NCBI GenBank assembly: GCA_022592435.1
Contig: JABYQS010000066.1
Coordinates: 1 to 64,000 of the forward strand
DNA length: 64,000 bases
Reading direction: 5' to 3'
Source: Cerioporus squamosus
Taxonomy: Eukaryota; Basidiomycota; Agaricomycetes; Polyporales; Polyporaceae
In this document: positions 47,619 through 58,558 of the stretch, piece by piece
How the letters are laid out: every line of letters starts with the position of its first letter
How positions within the stretch are numbered: position 1 is the stretch's first letter
Notes under the pieces: generated by a model
The model's database searches: none
What the model was told of the DNA's origin: nothing
What the model saw: only the letters and a program-made list of their open reading frames with translations
Program-made: the position numbers and the translations under genes

Positions 47619-48117
47619 AAAGAGTCGACCGGCATGAAGCCCTGTCAACCGACTGCGATAGTAAGTAACTGGCGACCGAGTTGACCGGCGAGGGAGGGAT
47701 GACCGGCCGAGGGCGATGTCGAGGACAGGTATTACTTATCCAGCGTACCGTTATCAAATAAGTATTTTATCTCATTATTTCAAGTTATCCAGAGATTAAT
47801 GGTCGGCTGATAGACGCCGGTCGCCGACCGGTCGCCGACCTTTGCCCCACAATGCAGGTGTTCTCGAGTCGAGGCGCCTGCCAAGCGCCCGTTTTGCTTC
47901 TTGCTCCTCCTCCCCCCATGCGCAGCTCTGGCTGGCATTTATTCATCCGAATCATGGGCTCTGCATCGACCCTCAGATGATCTCTCGCAGCTTGCTTTTA
48001 CGTGAACGGCGCCGACGCTGTCGATCCGACCGCAGTCACATCGCAGTGAGACTAGTACCTTGATGCGAAATGGACACGTATGCCGACAGACCGGCACTGC
48101 GTTGTGTCTCTCGGTCA

Positions 48118-48134
48118 TAAGAGACCGCTGCAGC
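48118..48134 (+). promoter_or_regulatory. Conserved upstream element of AATase paralogue 3
   Basis: TAAGAGACCGCTGCAGC, 64 bp upstream of the start codon, matches the elements of paralogues 1 and 2. Confidence 0.45.
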
Positions 48135-48197
48135 TCTAAAGTTGCAGCATCGAACTCCCCTGTCTTCACAGACACAGCCTGATACCCACCGCGCTAC

Positions 48198-49931
48198 ATG
48201 ACGGACACGGAGAAAGTAGTGGAAAAACAGGACGCGGGCGCATCGACTTCGGGGAGAGTTCTGCGAAAAGGAGGTGAGTGTCCTTACAACGTCAACTTTT
48301 TTTTTTTCCTGCGTGGACCTCTCAGCGGTATGGGAGGAAGGATTGCACCTCTGCTTGGACATCTACGGTGCAAATGACGCCGTGCAGATCTCGCAAGGGG
48401 AGAGGCTTCCCTGACATCGTTAGTCGGTTGCCGCATCCATGTGTCCCTTTTCTCCCCTTCCAACCCAGCAGGCAGATGGACTGCTGCTTATGAGTGGAAT
48501 ATCAACAGTTGCTGAGTATCGTGCAGCTGTCCACGTTCACACTTCAAATCGTGTCATCAAAGAGCGTTGACTGACCCCTTTTTCGCAGGACGGCTCGAAC
48601 ACTTCTTCGACGTCCGAAGCCGTCTGAACCTTACTGGATACGTTACCGTTTCCGCGCGGTACACATCTGGTTCCCCTCTCACCAAGCCCACTCTCTTCTC
48701 CGCCCTCGAAGATGCCATTCGCAAGAACATCGCCTTAGGTGTGCGGTTTGCACCCGGGTCTCCCAACTCGGGCGTATGGGTTGCGCTGCCGGTCGTGGAT
48801 TTGAACCGGGTCGTCAAGTTCGTCGACAAGGACAGGGCGGACCTGCCGGCGCTGCTCGAAGAGCTGTTCGCGCAGCCCGTGGATTTCTCTGAGGACGTGC
48901 CCCAGTGGAGACTCATGGTTTTGCGCGACGGATGGGTAGTCTTTGCGTATGACCACACCCTCGGCGATGGGCAGAGCGGTCTGGGCTTCCACCACAACCT
49001 CCTCGCGTCGCTGAGGAGCGTTCACGACCCGCCGTCCGAGCACTCCGGTATTGTTTCTTCGTTGCCTCAGGATGCGACGCTCACCCCGGCCCTCGAAGAC
49101 GCTATCGACACGTCTGTACCACTTCGCAAGCTCGCACAGGCGATCGTCAAGACTGTGTTGCCTTTCATTGATCGCAAGAAGGGAAAGGCGTGGGCGGGAT
49201 ATCCTTTCCAACAGCCTCCAACCTTGGTCACGCGGGTCCGCCTTTTGGATTACACTCCGAACCAGGCCTCGAACCTCAGGAAGATATCTCGAGATCACAA
49301 AGCTACTCTCACATCTACTATTCATACTCTCGCACTCGTCATCCTCTCGCGACTTATCTACGCTCAGCCCGCGAACAAGAAGTACAAACACATCCTAACG
49401 TACATCCCCATGTCTCTCCGACGCTTCACAGGGGCTCCTCCGTCAGCGATCTGTAACCACGTTTCCTCTTTCAACGCCTACTATCCCCTGTTCCGACCCG
49501 CGCCCGGCCCCACCATCAGCAAGGACACGTTCCCGTGGCAGAGCGCGTCCGCTCTTACCGCGGCACTGAGGCGCGAGCTCCCGCGTTCCGCGCCTGCCGT
49601 AGGCATGCTGAAGTACTTGTCCGGCAAGTACGAGGCATTCATCTTGGGTCGGCTGAGCAGGCCGCGTGAACCTGCGCTCGAGCTGTCGAACTTGGGCGCG
49701 TTCCCCGAGCCCCCTACCAAGGAGGGCGAAGAGCCTCAGTGGCGTATCGAGGAGATGTTCTTCGTGCAGTCGGACCCAACACTCGGGGCGGCGTTAAAGG
49801 TGAACCCTGTCGGAACAGGGGCTGGCGGGTTGGGCATCTCGATCACTTGGGGCGAGGGCGCGGTGGATGACGAATTCGCGGAGGAGTTTGTGAAGGCGTT
49901 TGACGAGGGCCTGAAAACGCTCGCGCAGTGA
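48198..49931 (+). CDS. Alcohol acetyltransferase-like protein (AATase family), paralogue 3
   Basis: Exon 1 is 48198-48273 (76 nt, the same size and phase as in the other two paralogues) and exon 2 is 48589-49931; 472 residues. The 315-nt intron (GTGAGT...GCAG) contains a long T tract near 48297. The HxxxDG motif is DHTLGDGQSG with His at about residue 148, and the C-terminus carries GLGISITWGEGAVDD. No lesion was found. Paralogues 1 and 2 lie 36-40 kb to the left on the opposite strand. The expected activity is acyl-CoA-dependent acyl transfer with unknown acceptor. The neighbours are transposon debris upstream and DUF6533 copy G downstream. Confidence 0.88.
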
Positions 49932-50995
49932 GTCTGCCACGCTTGGATACCACCGGTGCGTTGTCGCTTGCAGACTTTGACTACAGTTGTTGGACTAATT
50001 TTCTGGTCGCCCACAGTACACTATGTCTACCGTCTATTTACTCAGACATCTTCTTCATTCGCGAGAGACCCTTCTATGTGTTCTCACCGTCCACCCGCTC
50101 AGCCACCCCCTTTTGTTGAAGCATCCCATAGGTGAGCAGATGACTGTGGCAAGTGGACCGACCCTTGATCGATGCAAGATCGACTTCGACGTGGCGTCGT
50201 CGATTGAAGTGCTAGTCCCAACTCTGCGCAGGTTATAGCATCTCGTTCTAAGCGCAATCAACAGGTTGCTTCCGTCATAGCCAGAAGTACGTGACACGCG
50301 CGACAGGAGGACACAACTCAAGGTCAGTGTGAGGCAATACGCATCACGAAGCGAGCTTACTTGACTGGAACTAGTACATCCGGGGCGATCAAGGCGCATT
50401 CCTCCCGCAGGATCCTTCCAGGTTATGTTTAAAATTTGTTATGTGGTCGAGTGAGCGGCAGTGGCGTTAGCGAGGTGCCTAGAGCACGCTCGGGACGAGG
50501 ACATGAACGGCATCATGGCGGTATGTATGAGGTAACAAAGTGTACGCAAGTTGACCGACTCTCTAACGATGACATACTTACCATACCCGCAGGGCTGGCG
50601 AGGATGTCTGTAACATGCGATTAACCCAACGCTGCCCGTCGATTACTTTTTTGAAGCTTGATCCGATGCGCCCGCGATACTAGCGGAACTCTAACTTAAG
50701 ATGCACAGGTCTTTTGCCCGCACATCTGAGGAGGAACGCCACTGTAGACGGTATTTGCTTTTTGGTTGCCGTCCATGGCGCCTCTGAAGCGCTACAAAAC
50801 CGCGGAGAACATGGTGGATGAAGTGAACGAACACCACAGCTTACCTTCCTGTGAGTCCAGATGACCCATCCGTCACAGTAGCAGGAATTCACAACATACC
50901 GTCCGGTCCTCCGTGCACGCTGTGTAGGGGAATCGTCCTGATACGCACCTGAGTCCGTCCGCCTGCTGACAAAAGATTTTCGTCCGTGTCCCACT
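49932..50995. other. Intergenic, AATase 3 to DUF6533 G
   Basis: About 1.06 kb with no supported gene; it holds the AATase 3 3' region and the promoter of copy G. Confidence 0.5.
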
Positions 50996-52674
50996 ATGTC
51001 CAACGACATGTATGCCGCTATAGTCTCCCTCTATGTTGGCGCGTGAGTTCCATCGGCATATGATGAGATCTATACACTAACATGCACCGAACTATTAGAC
51101 GCTACAACTACAGCAGCAGTATCGCCGCAGCAGGTGCGCAGTTTGTCCTATGCTATCATAAGATCAATCCTGAACTGCTTGCAACTTGCGCAGTACTGCT
51201 CATCTATGACTACTTGATCACGTTCAACCGTGAAGTCGAACTCTTCTGGACTAGTCCCAATATAACTGCCGCACCTCTTCTGTTCTACACCACCCGGTAC
51301 TTGGGATTGCTCTCGGTGATCTTAACGCGAGTCAAGGGCTCCCCCGCTGTGTCGCTCGAGGTGCGCGTTCCTATTATGTTATTCATCTCCCGTAGACTAA
51401 CTTCTTGTGAAGGGGTGAGCACTTACATTTCCTTCCGTGGGTGGAGCGTATAGTTATGTTGTATCAGTTGTCGGGTCCTCGTGAAGATCGGCTCCATCGT
51501 GGATTACTTCCAAGTTCTCCCCGTTGGAAGTAAGCGTGGCGCTTCTTGTTCTTGATCTAGTGTCGGACTCACCGTACTCCAGTCTTCTCCGCATTGCGCG
51601 TCTTCGCTCTGAGCAAGGGAAATTGGTGGATCTCGCTGTTGGTCTTCATGCTGTCGGTTGTATCTCTGGGTACGAATCTGGTCAGTGCTCCGGTCAGCCG
51701 TCTTGCGGGCCATCACACTGACTATTCGGATGTACTACTTAGTCTCTCTTCAACATGGGACTCACAGGCACAATCGATACAATCAACGGATGCGCTGCCA
51801 CGGCGCACATCACGCTGAAGACAGCGATCACGTAGGTCGTTCTCTCGAAGAGTCCTGCCTGATGCTGACTTGATGCAAAAGATGTAAGGGAGGTTTTGCT
51901 GTGGATGACCCTCATTGACAGCCAGTGTTGTGCAGTGACCATCGTGACCAACGCTACATTTCTTCTCGCCAATGCGATCATCATCGCTGTCACTTGGAGC
52001 ACCTTGGGGGTTAAATCCCTCCGCAGTCTACTCGCAAGAGACATGCAGAGGGGTTTTGCGACTATTTTGCTCTGGAACGGTTCGTTATCCTTGGCTTCTA
52101 TCTTCTCGCGTCGTCTCACTGGTATGACACAGGTACCATCTACTTCATGTTCGTTACTCAAAGCAATCTACTACTTCGTTCGTCTGAAGGCCACGTTGCA
52201 GAGCATTGTCCTTCTTGTCCGTCATCCACGTCATCTTCACCGTGACATCGGTGAGCGCCCATCGTCTCTCGATGACCCCATCCTCCTGACATATGTACGC
52301 TCTCAGATATTTTATGGCGGCGTGGGCAGCGCCCTCAGCCTTCTGGGACCTCCGTACGCTCCAATACTGGGTGGAAGAGTAATCTGTGCTTACACTGCAT
52401 ACCTAGGCTCACCAATATTCTGGTATGGCGGTTTATGATCGACCTGCAAGATGCCAATCAGTCACAGCTCAAGATTGGCTCCGATGATCCTCTTTACCTC
52501 GCTACAGATGGCGGTGGATCTCTGAGTTTTGCCAGGGCGATAGGCTCTATCGGTTCCATCGTCACTTCTGACGCCCTCGAATTCGAGGATGAGAACCAGC
52601 TTGCCTTCGCGGAGCCCGAGACAGTGGTCGACATCCATGCAGCCTCCGAGGGAACACTTTCGCGCACGGGTTGA
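50996..52674 (+). CDS. DUF6533 domain membrane protein (copy G)
   Basis: The first exon (50996-51042, MSNDMYAAIVSLYVG) ends at GTGAGT. Exon 2 adds RYNYSSSIAAA. After TTGCGCAG the frame continues LLIYDYLITFNREVELFW, the DUF6533 hallmark. Later segments are LRVFALSKGNWWISLLVFML (helix 4), VTIVTNATFLLANAIIIAV with GFATILLWNG, LSFLSVIHVIFTVTS, and the last exon LTNILVWRFMIDLQDANQSQ with tail motif FARAIGSIGSIV, stop at 52674. The C-terminal splice sites fit the frames of the family. It is probably intact, although not every intron in 51400-51900 was resolved. A seven-helix membrane protein of unknown function. Confidence 0.75.
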
Positions 52675-53199
52675 CAAGATTGGTTCGACAAATTCGAGTG
52701 TCGCAGTATCATGCAGAGGGCGCTGACATGATCGACTATATAGACGAGTTGGGCGGAGGAAGACGATGCCAGGAGCTGTCCGCGCAGCCGGTAGAACGTG
52801 CGTTTGACCAATACTCGACCTCTTCCATGCTCATGCCTAACACCATCTCGACTGCACCAGTGGAGATGTCATGTATTGTCTCGTCGATATGGAAGCGTCA
52901 TTATGGTTCAATCGTTCCCGACAGTATTATGTGAACGGATGAAAGTACCGTGCGGTCAAGAAGTGCTTTAGGGTGGCATGACATGATCAAGGTTCGACCG
53001 CGCATAACAGATGGTCCCTGATATGGTACCTATAGAGCTCCATGGCAGCACTACGGACATGCCCGAGAACGAGTGCACAATTCCGAGAGATGCCATAGAC
53101 GTTCCCAGCTTCCCGTCTTCACCTGTAGGACGGATGCTGAAGCAATGGGCATATAGTGAAAAGGCTCGCATCGAGTGCCCCCTGTCTCTCATCGCAGAA
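52675..53199. other. Intergenic, DUF6533 G to H
   Basis: 525 bp without a supported gene; probable promoter of copy H. Confidence 0.5.
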
Positions 53200-55166
53200 A
53201 TGTCCTCTCGACCCCTCACCAGGTTCTTCCCTCCAGACTTCCCAATCCCCGATATCATCAGTATTGTTGGCGGTTTGTGAGTACCTCACCATCAGGTTGC
53301 GGCTGCTCAGAGCTTATCGGCATCGCTGTCAACCTAGGATACTGAGCAATGACTTTGGTCTTGCAGCGACAGGTATGACCCAGGTGCCCTCACTGTCTCT
53401 TGGCTTGATGTACTGAATCGGTCATGACCTCCCCAGTCATCTTCGTTTATGACTGCGTCCTCACGTTCAGCCGGGAAGTCAACCTATTCTGGACCATCAA
53501 ACCCACTGGTGCATCCGTCCTCTTCTTCCTTATCCGATACAGCTCGCTGGCGTTTGAGCTTGGGTCTCTGGCAGAGTTGAACCCAAGTGTGGTCTCCGAT
53601 CAGGTATGGCATCCTCCGTGATGGTCGTAGTACACATGATAACCTTGCAATCAACAGACGTATGCCTAACCCATGCTGCTGTCACTCGATCTCCGCTGAC
53701 GCTGTGTCTATTGGAACAGATGCAGGATGTTCTACATGGGGCTCACTCCTTGTTGCACCTGCGGTATATGCTCGTAGCAGGTGAGTGGAGATCTTTGCCT
53801 GCGTACGGAAAGCTTGACGATCATGCGATGTCGTCCCATACCAGCATTTTCCGGACTGCGATCGTATGCCTTGACCCAGAGCTGGTGGTTCTCGACTGCC
53901 GTCTTCGTGCTCTCCCTCGGCCCTGCGGCTGTCAACATAGTACGTTATATGTGGCTTACTGATGGAACCAGCATCACTAACCGTCCTCTGGTCTAGGCTC
54001 AGTATGTAGTTGGATGGTCAGGCGTTGTCAGTCCCATCCGCGGGTGCTCGGGCCTGTGGTGGGATAGCTCGACGGAATACCTCCTGTAGGTCGCCTGGCA
54101 TCACTTACTAGTGTCTTCAGCGAACATACTTACTGAACCTGATATTGCCCAGCTGTGCGTGAACCGTACGATGCTATTGTGGCTGCTCAACTGACCTCCG
54201 CGTCACAGTCCCGATACTATCTAGAGCACCTCTCGTCATCGCTGACTTCCTCCTGATCGTCGCCACTTGGCGGACACTACGGCCTGGAGCGGAACCAATC
54301 CTGAAGACTCTGTCTCGACGATCAATAGTTGCTGCTATGTGGTGGAACGGTTCGTGCATATGGGCCTGAACCTACCTTGACACGAACACTGACAGAACTC
54401 CACTGAACAATAGGGACCATTTACTTCGTGTACGGATGCCACTCCTTCCCATGTCCAGTCGTGGTGCTTATACGCACTCCCTGCAACAGAGTACTCTTCG
54501 TCCTCAATGTCCTCCACCTCAGTTTCACCCTAGCTTCCGTACGTATTCAATTTTAGGCTCCGCAAGGCTCACGAGACGTTACATTTTATGCATGATCTCG
54601 TAGGTCTTCGATGATGGCACCGCGCCGAGCAATATCACCACCCTCAGTGATCCGTACGTCTCCTACGTCTCGCTGCCGAGTTGGCGCATAGGAATCATCA
54701 CTTACTTCTCTTGTACTGTAGGCTCACGGCCGTGCTCATATCGCATTTCCTACTCGACCTACAAGAAGTTAGTCAGCGCGACGTGCAGCTCGATACCCAC
54801 GACGTCGGGACGGCCTCCACAGATTCCAGCACCATGACACTCAACTTCGCGAGAGCGGTTGGGTCGATTGCGACTACTTTGCGCACCGACAACGCCACTG
54901 TCAGTCTCGATCCGGACGATGACATACAGAAGAGGACGTGCATCAGGGAGCTGAAGTGCCGCAGCCTGCGTACAGCGTCGAACGTAACCCCCGAGAAGAG
55001 ACGATGCCTGCATAGTGTCGATCTGCCTTTCCGCATTTCCGGAGAACTTCGCGTTGATGGTGACTGCCCAACCTTCACGACCGGAGAGGCGGCCGTAGCC
55101 GAGGTACCATTGCAGAAGGATTCGCATCCGCATCCAGTTATTAAGATCCAGTTACGATTACAGTGA
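53200..55166 (+). CDS. DUF6533 domain membrane protein (copy H)
   Basis: Starts at 53200 with MSSRPLTRFF and a first exon ending DIISIVGG at GTGAGT. The second exon (ILSNDFGLAAT) joins after CCCCAG to VIFVYDCVLTFSREVNLFW (hallmark; YDC instead of YDY). Further segments are GLRSYALTQSWWFSTAVFVL, SRAPLVIADFLLIVATWRTL, VLFVLNVLHLSFTLASV and AVLISHFLLDLQEVSQRDVQ. The tail motif is NFARAVGSIATTL; the stop is at 55166. The tail is longer than in other copies. Copy I on the opposite strand ends 65 bp away. Inner splice sites between 53600 and 54200 were only partly resolved, so intact status is likely but unproven. Confidence 0.75.
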
Positions 55167-55230
55167 TGTCACGTTAGATTAATTAGTCGTTCCCTTCGTC
55201 CACGTATGCACCCCATGCCCTCGCAGGAGG

Positions 55231-57090
55231 TCAGAACTTGGTCTCCACATCGCCCGTGTGCTCTGCGCAGTGGCCGAAGTCGTTCACCGCGTCAGTGCGA
55301 TCCTCTTCCAAGACGGTGTCGTCCGAGTCATTCGACCTGGGTTCTAGTGTCGACGCGATGGAACCTACGACACGCTCGAAGACGATCGTAGACTTCGTGC
55401 GAGCGTCGGCCGTCTCTGTCTGCAAGCCTGCCTGGGTGCCGAGGTGCAGGGATTTGCGCGTGGCGCCTTGCAGGTCGAGCAGGAAGCGCGAGACAAGGAT
55501 GCAAGTGAGTCTGGAATGGGTACAGAGACGAGTCGATCAGACAGTTTGCGTGCTCATGCACAAACTGGACGTACGGGTTGGTGAAGATGGTGATGAAGCT
55601 TGCTGGTCCGGTAGGTGACAACTCGATCTGTCGAGCAGGAGTCGGAGATGTGCGCCCATGATGAGCCAGTGCGCGAGCGTCCGACACGGAAGAAAGAGAG
55701 AACATACCGAGATCAATGTGAATATCAGGTGAAGCGTGTTGAGGATGAAGAGGATGCTTGATATCAACATGAGCGTGAGCTATGAGCTGCGGGCCGTGGA
55801 TGCTCCTCGTTGCCCGACGTCAGACACTCACACGAAGTAGATCAACCCTGTGGTGCATGGCAGGGTCACCAATCAGCGTTGAACAGAACGAATGCACAAC
55901 TCGAGCTTCGTCTCACCGTAGTTGAACATCACGGAAGTCAAAGACGGCACTCGATTCCAACTCCTGCTGCTCGCGGGAAGTCTTCGCCATGTAAGTACGA
56001 TGAGGAGGAGGTCGGCGGTGATAAGTGCCGTCCTTGAGGTAATCGTGACTTCCTCGCCGAAGATCGGATTCATTTCAAGTGGAGGTCAGCGACGATCTGT
56101 CCAAGCGGGAATGAGATTGACGGAGATAGACTCACGTCTGTAGACAGGGGGGATCCAGCTTGAATGAGCCTGCAAGTCGCTACAGCAAGGCATAAGAGAG
56201 CGAGTCCGTACCTCTTGGCCAGTTCGGGGGTGAGGTTTGTGGTTGCACCTTCGCAGCCGAAGATGGGATCAACGATCCCAGTCACTCCTAGCCCGAAGAC
56301 CGCCTGGGGACGCACATATCATCATTAGCCTCGTCGCACGAGTTACCAGCGAGCGATGGACTGCTTTGCGTACCACATTCACCGCGAAGGGTACAAGGCC
56401 CAGGATGAGGACGAGTACGCCAATGGGCCACCTCCGTGCAGCGAGTGCGTACGCTCGCATGGCGGCGAACACTTGCAGATCACAGTTAGCACGATAGAAA
56501 ACTGGCTAAGCAATTCTGCTCACCGGCCCAGGGTAGGTAGACCAGGTATTCGAACATGGTGGCGAATTTGACGAGCTCCGCGCAACTGGGTGACGGTGTC
56601 GGTGCAGCCCCGACCAGATACGAGACGACCCTTGGCTCAGAACAAGTAAACTCACGCCTATTCGTCGAGATGGCACATAGTAAGGGAGAAACGTCAGGAA
56701 CGCAATGTGCAAACAATGCAGTACGTACCGTTTGCGACTGTCCCGAAGGGGCGACCCCCAGAATCAGGAAGATAATTATCAGGTACCGGTTGAGCAAGAA
56801 CAGGGCCGTTGCGCCCGTGAGCTTGCGATTCCAGAACATATCCACTTCCTGCCTAAAGGTCAAAGCATACTCGAAGACTATCAGCGCTGGAAGCAGGGAT
56901 AAATGTCAGTCCGTGAAGGAGGCTGCCTCTTCGATGTCCTGCTCACCCAGCACGGCATATGTACAGGTCTCGGTTGTGTATCTAGACAGGAGGACTATAA
57001 GCATTTCGGGAAGACTCCTCTGGGCACGTGAATGACTCACAAGACATCGTATATGGCGACGATTTGAGCGTCCAGTGCATCTGTAGACAT
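55231..57090 (-). CDS. DUF6533 domain membrane protein (copy I)
   Basis: Starts at 57090 with MSTDALDAQIVAIYDVL, then TTETCTYAVL, then IVFEYALTFRQEVDMFW (hallmark with FEY) and FLLNRYLIIIFLILGV. KFATMFEYLVYLPWA is followed by AAMRAYALAARRWPIGVLVL, SRTALITADLLLIVLTWRRL, ISSILFILNTLHLIFTLISV and SRFLLDLQGATRKSL. The tail motif FERVVGSIAST precedes the stop at 55231. All expected segments are present and in order. Sequence details (FEY/YEY, RQEV/GQEV, FLLNRYL) make it closest to copy E at 34-36 kb, about 20 kb away. Seven-helix membrane protein of unknown role. Confidence 0.8.
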
Positions 57091-58558
57091 GTAGAAAGAG
57101 GAAGTAGGGACTTGAAGCGGAGGGTGCGAGTCGTCTTCAGTCTTGCGCCCTAGCTCGAAAGCACTCCTTTATGGAGCTCTCGAGCTGCAGATGCGCCCTG
57201 CTTGTCGAGGCCGGAAGCGGACTTCATGCGTAGTATCCAGGAGGCCGCTTGAGAAAAAGAAGCAGCGGTGGGAGAAGTGCGGAATCGAGGAGAGCGCTGC
57301 CGTCGTCATTTAGCGCGACAATAGGCGTGGCGAGCTATGACGCGCAGCGCGTCCGAGTGATCGTCACACCCAGAGACGGCATAGTACAATGTACGCAGCT
57401 CGGGGTGCCTGAACCGAGAGAAGCCACCATCATGAAGGACGGTCGAGGCTAGTCAGCATCTAAACACGAGGCGATGGCAGGCTTGAGCCATCAGCGGAGC
57501 GGGGTCAGGACGACAGATTGCCCTCCGTTCGGCCAGTGCGAGTATACTCGCACTCTATAGCCTCCGCGCGGAGAACTACACCCGATAACGAGCGGAAAGA
57601 GTCAAGGGAACTCTCACTGAGGCTGGTGACGCCGGGGTGCAGGTACAACGCGGAGACATGCTTGCAGGACGTCAAGTAACGAGCGCAGGACAGACAAACC
57701 ACAGTATTGCTGGCGAAACAGGAGATCGTGCGTGTATGTATTAAAGGAAGCAGCGTCCCTCAGACTTTCCACCGCCAAAGAACCGATGTCCATTTCCGTG
57801 CGGGCATATGGTCTTGACGAGCTTCCAAAACAGTCGCCTCACCTCGCTCGTATTCCGCGTTGATTCCTGGCTGGCTGCCGCCTACGCTGTTGGCACGAGG
57901 GCATCGGAGTCATACGGAACTGGCACCTCGTTACTGGCACAATTGACCTGGATCCGGATCCGGAGGCGGGGGCGGGAGATGTTCGCACTTGAGTCGTTAT
58001 GTCGACGTCAACAGACACGCACGTAGACCTTCCCAAGCATCGAGGAAGTCTCCGCCGCTCGTCCTTGTACGCGGATATTGCCATTTCAGGTCTACTGAAC
58101 TTGAGCCCCAGTGAGATCTCGGTCGGATTGGGCCGTATGGATGCGTAGGAAATCGTACAATTGTCGTACGTTACGAGCATTGACGAATGTCCGACCCATT
58201 TACGGATCAGCCGTATCCTGTCGGATGGGCATGTCCGGACGGCAAACGAGACGGTCCGTCTGACGCGCGGACATTCGTAGACTCTCGTATGCGGCCGTAC
58301 GTTCTCGTACACGTCTGTCTGTGGGTCTGTCCGGTCGATTATACGGTATATTACGAGCTGGTACGGTAGGATACAATGTTGTACATGCAGTTTACGGGCT
58401 AATCGTATTCATTCGGGTCCTTTCGTATTGCTATTGGATTACTCACTCTGGAGCCATCCGAGTTCTGGGGAATCCTACGCGCAAACGCAAGTCAGCGTCA
58501 GACTCACTGCAGGAAGGCATATGCGCACCATGACAAGATAACGCTCCTCTATCTTCTT
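57091..58558. other. Intergenic, DUF6533 I to hypothetical gene
   Basis: 1.47 kb without a supported gene. 58050-58370 is rich in CGTAC/GTACG and GGTCCG/CGGACC-type short palindromic words, which may be a degenerate mobile element, but no clean terminal repeats were found. Confidence 0.45.

Larger units (their letters stand above)
46733..47852. mobile_element. Candidate nested DNA-transposon remnant (about 1.1 kb)
   Basis: GGTCGCCGACCGGCGTCT near 46761 and its near-complement AGACGCCGGTCGCCGACC near 47814 mark an imperfect outer inverted repeat rich in GGTCGCCGACC units. Between them lie a complete pogo-like MITE and a palindromic repeat with about 100-bp arms. No transposase frame is seen. 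The outer limits and any target duplication were not established. Confidence 0.4.

Noticed and set aside
50996..57090. Multi-helix proteins as STE3 pheromone receptors of a mating-type B locus
   Set aside because: The sequences carry DUF6533 hallmarks, not STE3 ones, and no CaaX pheromone precursor was found.
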